A DNA stretch of 64,000 nt from contig NZ_QAAA01000004.1 in the NCBI RefSeq assembly GCF_003046545.1, positions 124,001-188,000 of the forward strand. The letters are read 5' to 3'. Below the pieces are notes generated by a model, which searched no databases, was not told the origin of the DNA, and saw only the letters and a list, made by a program, of their open reading frames with translations. Position numbers and translations under genes: made by a program. Source of the stretch: Rhodovulum imhoffii (GTDB lineage: Bacteria; Pseudomonadota; Alphaproteobacteria; Rhodobacterales; Rhodobacteraceae). The stretch's first letter is position 1; the number at the start of each line of letters is the position of its first letter. This document shows positions 17,366 through 24,356 of this stretch, piece by piece.

Positions 17366-17410
17366 TTTTTGCACGAAATTTCGAAAAAATAATCTTTTTG
17401 CACAAGTTTT
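17366..17410. promoter_or_regulatory. AT-rich control region: direct repeat plus palindrome between dgcN and mcl1
   Basis: Two copies of TTTTTGCACRAARTTT lie at 17366-17381 and 17395-17410, 29 bp apart, and a perfect palindrome CGAAATTTCG (17374-17383) overlaps the first copy. The segment is very AT-rich against a GC-rich background and sits about 100 bp before the dgcN start and 155 bp before mcl1. It looks like promoter/operator DNA. Which gene it serves and which regulator binds is unknown; no regulator gene is adjacent. Confidence 0.5.
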
Positions 17411-17471
17411 CTGCGGATATGGCGTCTCTCGCGCCTTGACTTGTCCCTGATGCCGCGCCGCCGCGAAGCGT

Positions 17472-17492
17472 GCTGCGACTGCAAATCGCAGC
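17472..17492. promoter_or_regulatory. inverted repeat upstream of mcl1
   Basis: GCTGCGA (17472-17478) and TCGCAGC (17486-17492) form a perfect 7-bp inverted repeat with a 7-base spacer, ending about 73 bp before the mcl1 ATG. A TTGAAG hexamer follows directly at 17493. It could be an operator or a leader hairpin for mcl1. Nothing else in the gap supports a gene. Confidence 0.35.
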
Positions 17493-17565
17493 TTGAAGTG
17501 AGACCGGCAATAATCTACCTGAAATCCGCCTACACTTGAAACATCGTTGCCAAGAGGTCCGCGCC

Positions 17566-18525
17566 ATGAGCTTCCGCATTCAGCCCACCCCTGCCGCCCG
17601 CCCGAACCGTTGCCAGTTGTTCGGCCCCGGATCGCGACCGGCGCTTTTTGACAAGATGGCCGCCAGCGCGGCGGATGTCGTCAACCTGGATCTGGAGGAC
17701 AGCGTCGCCCCCGACGACAAGGCCGAGGCCCGCAAGAACGTCATTCAGGCCATCGGCGACGTAGACTGGGGGGGCAAGACGCTCAGCGTGCGGATCAACG
17801 GGCTCGATTCGCCCTATTGGTACCGCGATGTCGTGGACCTGCTGGAAAACGCTTCGGACCGGCTGGACCAGATCATGATCCCCAAGGCGGGGTGCGCGGC
17901 GGATCTCTACGCGGTGGATGCACTGGTCAGTTCTGTCGAGGTTGCCAAAGGCCGCCGCAAGCGGATCAGCTTCGAGGTCATCATCGAGACGGCCGCCGGA
18001 ATCGCCCATGTAGAGGAGATTGCCGCCGCCTCGCCGCGCCTGCAAGCGATGAGCCTGGGCGCCGCCGATTTCGCAGCCTCGATGGGGATGCAGACGACCG
18101 GCATCGGCGGTACGCAGGAAAACTACTACATGCACCGCGAGGGACAGAAATACTGGTCTGACCCGTGGCATTGGGCGCAGGCCGCGATTGTCGCCGCCTG
18201 CCGGACCCACGGCGTGCTGCCGGTCGATGGTCCGTTTGGAGATTTCAGCGACGAGGAGGGCTTCCGCGCCCAGGCGCGCCGTTCGGCCACACTGGGAATG
18301 GTTGGAAAATGGGCCATTCACCCCAGTCAGGTGGCGCTGGCGAATGAGGTTTTCACCCCCTCCGAAGACGCCGTGACCGAAGCCCGGGAAATCCTTGCCG
18401 CGATGGCAAAGGCCAAGGCCGAAGGCGCCGGTGCGACCGTCTACAAGGGCCGTCTGGTGGATATCGCCTCGATCAAGCAGGCTGAGGTGATCGTGAAACA
18501 GGCGGAGATGATTGCCGGGCGGTAA
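17566..18525 (+). CDS. mcl1: L-malyl-CoA / beta-methylmalyl-CoA lyase
   Basis: The 319-residue HpcH/HpaI-CitE family protein starts MSFRIQPTPAARPNRCQLFG and includes LFGPGSRPALFDKMAASAA and VVNLDLEDSVAPDDK, close to Rhodobacter Mcl1. That enzyme cleaves beta-methylmalyl-CoA to propionyl-CoA and glyoxylate and malyl-CoA to acetyl-CoA and glyoxylate in the ethylmalonyl-CoA pathway. FEVIIETAAGI and SLGAADFAASMGM match the metal- and substrate-binding strands. The ATG at 17566 is preferred to an upstream in-frame one by homology. A strong terminator follows, so it is probably monocistronic. Confidence 0.92.
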   Translation: MSFRIQPTPAARPNRCQLFGPGSRPALFDKMAASAADVVNLDLEDSVAPDDKAEARKNVIQAIGDVDWGGKTLSVRINGLDSPYWYRDVVDLLENASDRLDQIMIPKAGCAADLYAVDALVSSVEVAKGRRKRISFEVIIETAAGIAHVEEIAAASPRLQAMSLGAADFAASMGMQTTGIGGTQENYYMHREGQKYWSDPWHWAQAAIVAACRTHGVLPVDGPFGDFSDEEGFRAQARRSATLGMVGKWAIHPSQVALANEVFTPSEDAVTEAREILAAMAKAKAEGAGATVYKGRLVDIASIKQAEVIVKQAEMIAGR

Positions 18526-18546
18526 CCGGATTTTCATTCGGGACGG

Positions 18547-18569
18547 CGGGGCCATGCGGCCCCGTTTTT
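18547..18569 (+). terminator. intrinsic terminator after mcl1
   Basis: CGGGGCC (18547-18553) and GGCCCCG (18558-18564) pair perfectly around a 4-base loop and are followed by TTTTT (18565-18569). It begins 21 bases after the mcl1 stop. Confidence 0.85.
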
Positions 18570-18720
18570 CTTTGTGCCACGGGGTTTGCGGAACCGCCGT
18601 TCGGACGCGTGCCCGCACCGATGACATCGTTCTTAATTCTCCGCCCCCCGTGCGTCGTTCGGCGCGGAGGGTTACATTCGGGGCAAAGCGGCCCGTGCCG
18701 CATCAGCGAAGGAGATCTCC

Positions 18721-19800
18721 ATGGCCGATACCGCCATCCGTACGACTCAGGGCCGGGGCCGGCTCTATGACAGTGTTCTTGACACGATCGGGAACACCCC
18801 GGTGATCCGCGTCAACAATCTTGGTCCGGAGCATGTCACGATTTACGTGAAGGCCGAGTTCTTCAACCCCGGTGCCTCGGTCAAGGACCGGCTCGCCGTC
18901 AACATCATCGAGGCCGCCGAGCGCGACGGCCGCCTCAAGCCGGGCCAGACGGTGGTCGAATCCACCAGCGGGAATACCGGTATCGGGCTGGCGCTGGTCT
19001 GTGCGCAAAAGGGGTATCCGCTGGTCATCACCATGGCAGAGACGTTCTCTGTAGAGCGGCGCAGGCTGATGCGGATGCTGGGCGCCAAGGTGGTGCTGAC
19101 GCCCAGGGCCGACAAGGCTACGGGCATGTATCGCAAGGCGCAGGAACTGGCGGAAAAGAACGGCTGGTTCCTGGCCGCCCAGTTTGAAACCGGTGCCAAT
19201 GCCGACATCCATGAGGCCACCACCGCGCGTGAGATCCTTGCCGATTTCGAAGGCCAGCGGCTGGATTATGTCGTCACCGGCTATGGGACCGGCGGTACGG
19301 TCACCGGGGTTGCCCGCGTGTTGCGCAAGGGCCGCCCGGAAACCAAGATCATTCTGGCCGAGCCCGAAGCCGCGCCTCTGGTGGGCAGCGGTGTGGCACA
19401 GGGGCGCACCGAAAGTGGCGAGGCCGCCCACAGCCACCCCGCCTTCACCCCCCATCCGGTGCAGGGCTGGACGCCCGATTTCATTCCGCTGGTTTTGCAG
19501 GAGACGCTCGACAAGGGATTCCACGACGCTCTTCTTTCCATCGCCGGGCCGGATGCGGTGCAAGGCGCGCAGGATCTGGCCGCGAAGGAAGGGATACTGA
19601 CCGGCATTTCCGGGGGCGCGACCTTTGCCGCGGCGCTGAAAACGGCTGAAACCGCTGCACCGGGCTCGGTGATTCTCGCGATGCTGCCCGATACCGGGGA
19701 ACGTTACCTTTCCACGCCGCTTTTTGAGGCCGTGGGGGCGGAGATGAATGCGGAGGAGCAGGCGATTTCGCAGTCCACCCCCGGCTACCAGATGGGCTGA
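18721..19800 (+). CDS. cysK: cysteine synthase A (O-acetylserine sulfhydrylase)
   Basis: The 359-residue protein is a fold type II PLP enzyme. It has the PLP lysine in [11 protein letters not shown], the substrate loop [17 protein letters not shown] for the cofactor phosphate and a C-terminal [12 protein letters not shown]. It makes cysteine from O-acetylserine and sulfide. It is some 40 residues longer than the usual CysK, mainly through inserted and C-terminal segments, as in several alphaproteobacterial forms. AAGGAG lies 5-10 bases before the ATG. About 195 bp separate it from mcl1; beyond the terminator I see nothing certain there. Confidence 0.92.
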   Translation: MADTAIRTTQGRGRLYDSVLDTIGNTPVIRVNNLGPEHVTIYVKAEFFNPGASVKDRLAVNIIEAAERDGRLKPGQTVVESTSGNTGIGLALVCAQKGYPLVITMAETFSVERRRLMRMLGAKVVLTPRADKATGMYRKAQELAEKNGWFLAAQFETGANADIHEATTAREILADFEGQRLDYVVTGYGTGGTVTGVARVLRKGRPETKIILAEPEAAPLVGSGVAQGRTESGEAAHSHPAFTPHPVQGWTPDFIPLVLQETLDKGFHDALLSIAGPDAVQGAQDLAAKEGILTGISGGATFAAALKTAETAAPGSVILAMLPDTGERYLSTPLFEAVGAEMNAEEQAISQSTPGYQMG

Positions 19801-19803
19801 GCG

Positions 19804-19824
19804 CGGCGGCGGTGCCGGCCGCCG
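19804..19824 (+). terminator. GC-rich hairpin between cysK and accA
   Basis: CGGCGGC (19804-19810) pairs with GCCGCCG (19818-19824) around a 7-base loop, three bases after the cysK stop. Only TTGC follows, so it may attenuate rather than terminate. The accA start is 57 bases downstream. Confidence 0.35.
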
Positions 19825-19880
19825 TTGCAAAATCCACGCCTGGGCGGCATATATCCCGCCAGCAGCAAGGAGCCCCGGTG

Positions 19881-20840
19881 ATGAACTATCTCGAATTCGA
19901 AAAGCCGCTGGCAGAGATCGAAGGCAAGGCCGAGGAATTGCGTGCGCTGGCCCGCGCCAACGAGGAAATGGACGTCGAACAGGAGGCCGCCGCGCTGGAC
20001 AAGAAGGCGGCCGACCTGCTGCGCGATCTTTACAAGAACCTTTCTCCATGGCGCAAATGCCAGGTTGCCCGCCACCCCGACCGGCCCCATTGCAAGGATT
20101 ACATCGAGGCGCTGTTCACCGAATATACCCCGCTGGCGGGGGATCGGACCTTTGGCGACGACCATGCCGTGATGGGCGGCATCGCCCGTTTCGACGACCG
20201 CCCGGTGGTGGTCATCGGTCATGAAAAGGGCGCCGATACCAAAACCCGGCTGGAGCATAATTTCGGCATGGCCCGCCCGGAGGGGTACCGCAAGGCAGTA
20301 CGCCTGATGGATATGGCGGACCGTTTCAACATGCCGGTTGTCACGCTGGTGGACACCCCCGGCGCCTATCCCGGCAAGGGAGCGGAGGAGCGCGGCCAGT
20401 CCGAAGCCATCGCCCGTTCGACGGAGAAATGCCTGCAACTCGGAGTGCCGCTGGTCGGCGTCATCATCGGGGAGGGGGGGTCCGGTGGTGCGGTGGCCTT
20501 TGCCACGGCGAACCGGCTGGCGATGCTGGAGCACTCGATCTACTCGGTCATTTCGCCGGAGGGCTGTGCTTCGATCCTGTGGAAGGATGCCGAAAAGATG
20601 CGCGAGGCGGCCGAAGCCCTGCGCCTGACGGCGCAGGATTTGCTGAAGCTGGGCGTCATCGACCGCGTTATCGCCGAACCCTTGGGCGGGGCACAGCGCG
20701 GACGTGAGGACACGGTCCGGTCGGTCGGTCGCAACATCAAGGCCATGCTGGAGGAAATGAACGGCATGGATCGCGCCGCGCTGACGGCCGACCGGCGCAA
20801 GAAGTTCCTCGATATGGGGGCCAGGGGGCTGGCGGCTTAG
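19881..20840 (+). CDS. accA: acetyl-CoA carboxylase carboxyltransferase subunit alpha
   Basis: The 319-residue AccA forms, with AccD, the carboxyltransferase that makes malonyl-CoA for fatty acid synthesis. It starts [14 protein letters not shown] after AAGGAG. It has the crotonase-type core with [41 protein letters not shown] and the oxyanion-hole IGEGGSGGA. Length is normal. Its TAG overlaps the stop of the convergent MaoC-like gene in TTAG (20837-20840). accD is not in the window. Confidence 0.97.
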   Translation: MNYLEFEKPLAEIEGKAEELRALARANEEMDVEQEAAALDKKAADLLRDLYKNLSPWRKCQVARHPDRPHCKDYIEALFTEYTPLAGDRTFGDDHAVMGGIARFDDRPVVVIGHEKGADTKTRLEHNFGMARPEGYRKAVRLMDMADRFNMPVVTLVDTPGAYPGKGAEERGQSEAIARSTEKCLQLGVPLVGVIIGEGGSGGAVAFATANRLAMLEHSIYSVISPEGCASILWKDAEKMREAAEALRLTAQDLLKLGVIDRVIAEPLGGAQRGREDTVRSVGRNIKAMLEEMNGMDRAALTADRRKKFLDMGARGLAA

Positions 20841-21595
20841 CCGGCCTCTGCGCTCATGCACAGCCGACCGTTCGGCCCGCACACCCAATAACGGGGTCCC
20901 GCACGGCAGAGCGTGGCGGGTTCATGGTCCATCAGGGGCGCGCTGGCGCGGAAGGAGAACCGTGTCAGCGGCCCGGCCTCGGCCGCCATCAGCATCAACA
21001 TTTGCGCCAGAAGCGGCCCGTGGACGACGAGCCCGTCATATCCTTCCACATCGCGGGCATAATCCCGGTCGTAATGGATGCGATGGCCGTTGAAGGTCAG
21101 CGCCGAGTAGCGAAACAGCAAGGTCGGGCTGAACTGTACCGGGCGCGTCTCCTCTGCCCCGTCCGGGGCCGGGGGCGGGACCGGACGCGGGGTGTCCGGC
21201 GCCGGGTCCGTGCGGTAGACGAGATCCTGGAATTCCCGCACGCAAAGCGTTCCGTTCTGGCGGATTTCGTGACGCAGGGTAACAAAGCCCAGCGGGCCGC
21301 TGCGCCCGTGCTTGTGGGCCGTGTTTTCGATCGTGGTGGTCTTTTCGGCCGGGATGGCGCTGTGCAGGGGGGCGGGAAATTCCAGCCGCCCGCCCGCCCA
21401 CATCCGGCGCGGCAATCCCATGTCGGGGATCGTGCCGCCTACGGCCGGGTGGCCGTCCCGCCCCAGGGCTTCGGGGGGGTGGGCCTCCCAGAAATAGATA
21501 TGGTGAAAGAAGGGCGGCAGGTCCGGCCCCGGCGCGGGCAGGTCGAGAGTGGCGCAAAGCGCCTGAGCCCGGGCCGGGTCCATCCTGTCTTTCAC
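20837..21595 (-). CDS. FAS1/MaoC-type dehydratase, mesaconyl-C4-CoA-hydratase-like
   Basis: The 252-residue protein resembles the HTD2/mesaconyl-C4-CoA hydratase group, a double hotdog-fold hydratase. It has an N-terminal FAS1-like half ([29 protein letters not shown]) and a C-terminal half with [19 protein letters not shown], which holds the hydratase Asp/His-type motif (HRIHYD), then VVHGPL. The GTG at 21595 is chosen because GAGG lies 7 bases upstream and it overlaps the preceding TGA (GTGA); an ATG at 21583 is possible but has no spaced ribosome site. The natural acyl-CoA substrate is not known; mcl1 nearby makes C4/C5-CoA chemistry plausible. Confidence 0.72.
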   Translation of the reverse strand: MKDRMDPARAQALCATLDLPAPGPDLPPFFHHIYFWEAHPPEALGRDGHPAVGGTIPDMGLPRRMWAGGRLEFPAPLHSAIPAEKTTTIENTAHKHGRSGPLGFVTLRHEIRQNGTLCVREFQDLVYRTDPAPDTPRPVPPPAPDGAEETRPVQFSPTLLFRYSALTFNGHRIHYDRDYARDVEGYDGLVVHGPLLAQMLMLMAAEAGPLTRFSFRASAPLMDHEPATLCRAGPRYWVCGPNGRLCMSAEAG

Positions 21596-22131
21596 CGGGC
21601 GACCTCATCGCGCAGGGCTGCCATCAGCGCCGCCAGCGCATTGGTGTTGATCTCATTGGTCAGGCGGCCGGAATTGTCGAACTGGTCTGCGGCCTGACCG
21701 ACCAGAACCTCCGGCCCGGTCAACACCCGCGCGCCGAAAGGGGTCAGGCACAGGCGCAGCGCGTATTGCGTGCGTTCGCCCCCCGACCGTCCCGCCGTTG
21801 CCGACAGGATCGCCACGGGCTTGCCCGCCCATGGCCCCCCCGGCACGCGGCTGACCCAATCGAGCGCGTTCTTCAGAACCCCGCTGATCGATCTGTTGTA
21901 TTCCGGCGCTGAAATCACCACCGCGTCGGCGCCCGAGATCAGCCCGGCCAGGCGGGCGACCTCTGCGGGCAGGCCCTCCGCAGCTTCGAGGTCGGCGTCG
22001 TAAAGCGGCACGCGCAGGTCGGCCAGCGTAAAATGCGCGGGCCCGAAATGGCGCGCGGCCTCGCGCAGCAGGTGCGTGTTGAAAGACCCCTTCCGAAGGG
22101 AGCCGGATATGCCAAGCAAAGTGTAAGTCAT
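21592..22131 (-). CDS. NADPH-dependent FMN reductase
   Basis: The 179-residue flavodoxin-like protein has the FMN phosphate-binding loop GISGSLRKGSFNTHLL at the N-terminus and the SAPEYNRSISGVLKNALDW motif typical of the ChrR/AzoR-type NADPH-dependent FMN reductase group. These reduce quinones, chromate or azo compounds through bound FMN. AAAGGAGG stands just before the ATG at 22131. It precedes the MaoC-like gene with a 4-base GTGA overlap; a functional link between them is not obvious. Confidence 0.88.
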   Translation of the reverse strand: MTYTLLGISGSLRKGSFNTHLLREAARHFGPAHFTLADLRVPLYDADLEAAEGLPAEVARLAGLISGADAVVISAPEYNRSISGVLKNALDWVSRVPGGPWAGKPVAILSATAGRSGGERTQYALRLCLTPFGARVLTGPEVLVGQAADQFDNSGRLTNEINTNALAALMAALRDEVAR

Positions 22132-22235
22132 GGAAGCCTCCTTTGCGGCGAGGGTAAGGCGAAACGGACGCAAGGCAAGCCCTTGCCCCCGCGCCGGGCT
22201 TGGCGCACCCTGCGCCAAACCGGATGGGGGGACAC

Positions 22236-23888
22236 ATGGTACGGCATGGCGGACGCATAGTGGCGGATCAACTGGCACTTCAGGGGGTAAAGCGGGTGTT
22301 TTCCGTGCCGGGGGAAAGTTTCCTTGCCGCACTGGACGGGCTTTACGACGTGGGGATTCAGAACGTTGTCTGCCGGCACGAGGGCGGTGCCGCGATGGCC
22401 GCGGCGGCCCACGGGCGGCTGACCGGGCAGCCCGGCGCAGTGTTCGTTACCCGCGGCCCCGGTGCGACCAATGCCGCCAGCGGATTGCACGTTGCCCGGC
22501 TGGACAGCATCCCGATGGTGGTGTTCGTGGGCCAGATCGCCCGTTCTGACCGCGACCGGGAAGCGTTTCAGGAACTCGATTACCGCGCCTTCTATGGCCC
22601 GCTGGTGAAATGGGTGGCGGAGGTGGACGAGACCGCGCGCCTGCCGGAATACATCTCACGCGCGTTTCATGTCGCGACGTCGGGGCGCCCCGGTCCGGTG
22701 GCGCTGGCCCTGCCGGAGGATATGCTGGGTGCCACCGCCGAAGTGGCCGATGTGCCCCCCCCCGCGCGCCTGCTGGCGGAAGCCACCGCTGCGCAGGCCC
22801 AGGCCGTATTGGCGGCACTGGCGCAGGCCGAACGCCCCCTCGTCGCCGTGGGAGGGCCGCATTGGTCGGCGCAGGCGGCGGCGGATCTTGTGCGGTTTGC
22901 CGAGGCCGCGAACCTGCCTGTGGCAACGACGTTCCGGCGCCAGGATTACATGGACAACACCCACCCCAATTATGTGGGCTATCTTGGCGTGGGCATGAAC
23001 CCGGCGCTGGGCCAGCGTCTGGCGCAGGCGGATCTGGTTCTGGCGCTGGGCACGCGCATGGGGGACACCGCCACCGGCGGCTATACCCTGATGGCCCCCG
23101 GTACCCCCCGGCAGCGGCTGGTACATGTCCATCCGGACCCGGATGAGCCGGGCCGGGTTTTTCGCCCCGATCCGGGAATTGCGCTTGCGGCACCGGCAAT
23201 GCTTGCGGCGCTGGGAGCGGCCCGCCCCGGCCCGTGGGCGGACTGGACCCGCGCCGCCCGGGCCGATCAGGAAGCCTGGACCCTCCCGCAGCAGACCCCC
23301 GGTGCCGTCCGGATGGAGGCCGTCATCCAGACCCTGTCCGACATTTTGCCAGAGGATGCGATCCTGACCAACGGGGCGGGCAATTATGCTGCCTTCCTGC
23401 ATCGTTATTTCCGTTTTCGGCGCCATGGCACCCAGCTTGCGCCAACATCGGGCAGCATGGGGTTCGGGTTCCCGGCTGCCATCGCCGCGGCGCTGGAACA
23501 TCCGGGCCGCACCGTCGTGTGCCTTGCCGGGGACGGGTGCTTCCAGATGACGTTGAATGAGTTTTCCACCGCCATGCAGTACGGCGCGAAGGTGGTTGTG
23601 ATCGTCGCCAACAACGGCCGCTACGGCACCATCCGCATGCATCAGGAGCGCAGCTATCCGGGCCGGGTCAGCGGTACGGACCTGGTCAATCCGGATTACG
23701 CCGCGCTGGCCCGCGCTTACGGGGCGGAGGGTGCCGTCGTCGCCGAACAGGCGGAGTTCGCCCCGGCGCTGGCGCAGGCGCTGGCTTGCGGCACCTCTTT
23801 CGTGATCGAATTGCGGCTGGACCCGGAGGCGCTCTCGCCGGCGCTGACCCTGACCCGCGCCCGGGAAATGGGGCAGGGGCGCAGTTAA
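22236..23888 (+). CDS. thiamine pyrophosphate-dependent enzyme, acetolactate-synthase-like
   Basis: The protein of about 550 residues has all three domains of the acetohydroxyacid-synthase-like group. The N-terminal part carries the cofactor-activating glutamate in VCRHEGGA and GRLTGQPGAVFVTRGPGATNA; the central FAD/DHS-like domain follows; the C-terminal TPP motif is GDGCFQMTLNEFSTA...VIVANN. There is no adjacent small regulatory subunit (ilvH), so a housekeeping AHAS role is unlikely; glyoxylate carboligase, sulfoacetaldehyde acetyltransferase or another carboligase/decarboxylase are alternatives I cannot separate. The ATG at 22236, after GGGGGG, is preferred to a TTG upstream. Confidence 0.82.
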   Translation: MVRHGGRIVADQLALQGVKRVFSVPGESFLAALDGLYDVGIQNVVCRHEGGAAMAAAAHGRLTGQPGAVFVTRGPGATNAASGLHVARLDSIPMVVFVGQIARSDRDREAFQELDYRAFYGPLVKWVAEVDETARLPEYISRAFHVATSGRPGPVALALPEDMLGATAEVADVPPPARLLAEATAAQAQAVLAALAQAERPLVAVGGPHWSAQAAADLVRFAEAANLPVATTFRRQDYMDNTHPNYVGYLGVGMNPALGQRLAQADLVLALGTRMGDTATGGYTLMAPGTPRQRLVHVHPDPDEPGRVFRPDPGIALAAPAMLAALGAARPGPWADWTRAARADQEAWTLPQQTPGAVRMEAVIQTLSDILPEDAILTNGAGNYAAFLHRYFRFRRHGTQLAPTSGSMGFGFPAAIAAALEHPGRTVVCLAGDGCFQMTLNEFSTAMQYGAKVVVIVANNGRYGTIRMHQERSYPGRVSGTDLVNPDYAALARAYGAEGAVVAEQAEFAPALAQALACGTSFVIELRLDPEALSPALTLTRAREMGQGRS

Positions 23889-23922
23889 CCGGGCCTTTAC
23901 CCTCACGCGGTGAAATCGCGGC

Positions 23923-24222
23923 ATGACAAATCCTGTGCGATTCCTTGCCCTCGCGGCGGTTGCTGCCCTTGCCGGATGCGACAGCCCCGGTCCGTTTTTC
24001 GCCCCTGCCCCGGCCACCCGCGTGACCGTGGACGGGTCGGAGTTCTCCGTCCGCCGCCGCAACGAAAAGGCGCAGGCGATCCGGCTGAACCGGGAACGCC
24101 GCGACGGCGTGATGCGCCGCGCCCACGAGGCGATCGAAATTGCGACGGGCTGCATCGTGGTGCCCGGTACCCTGCGCGGCGATCCGGCTTTGGTGCGTGC
24201 AACCGTCTATTGCGCGCCCTGA
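23923..24222 (+). CDS. small putative lipoprotein
   Basis: The 99-residue protein has a signal peptide with a lipobox (LAALAGC, lipidated Cys at about residue 19). A short polar domain follows with an Arg-rich helix (RRNEKAQAIRLNRERRDGVMRR) and two C-terminal cysteines (GCIVVP, VYCAP) that could form a disulfide. No family is recognised. It sits 34 bases after the TPP enzyme and before the smc promoter region. Coding is supported by the clean signal sequence. Confidence 0.7.
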   Translation: MTNPVRFLALAAVAALAGCDSPGPFFAPAPATRVTVDGSEFSVRRRNEKAQAIRLNRERRDGVMRRAHEAIEIATGCIVVPGTLRGDPALVRATVYCAP

Positions 24223-24292
24223 CGTCGGGACAACCGAAAACCAATATGTTGTGGAAAAGATCCTTCATTTTCCCATATAGGGTGTGTTTTTC

Positions 24293-24321
24293 TTGACTCG
24301 GCCCTGCCATGCCCAAAAAAT
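24293..24321 (+). promoter_or_regulatory. possible promoter of smc
   Basis: TTGACT (24293-24298) is followed after 17 bases by AAAAAT (24316-24321), within an AT-rich 60-base stretch that stands out from the GC-rich surroundings. It lies about 36 bases before the TTG start of smc. The -35 is good and the -10 weak. Confidence 0.4.
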
Positions 24322-24356
24322 GTTAACAGCAACAGAATCAGGAACGCGGGCAGAAA

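Noticed and set aside
18570-18720. Search for a SAM or cysteine-type riboswitch before cysK
   Set aside because: I saw no conserved pseudoknot or stem set; only GC-rich sequence and the ribosome site.
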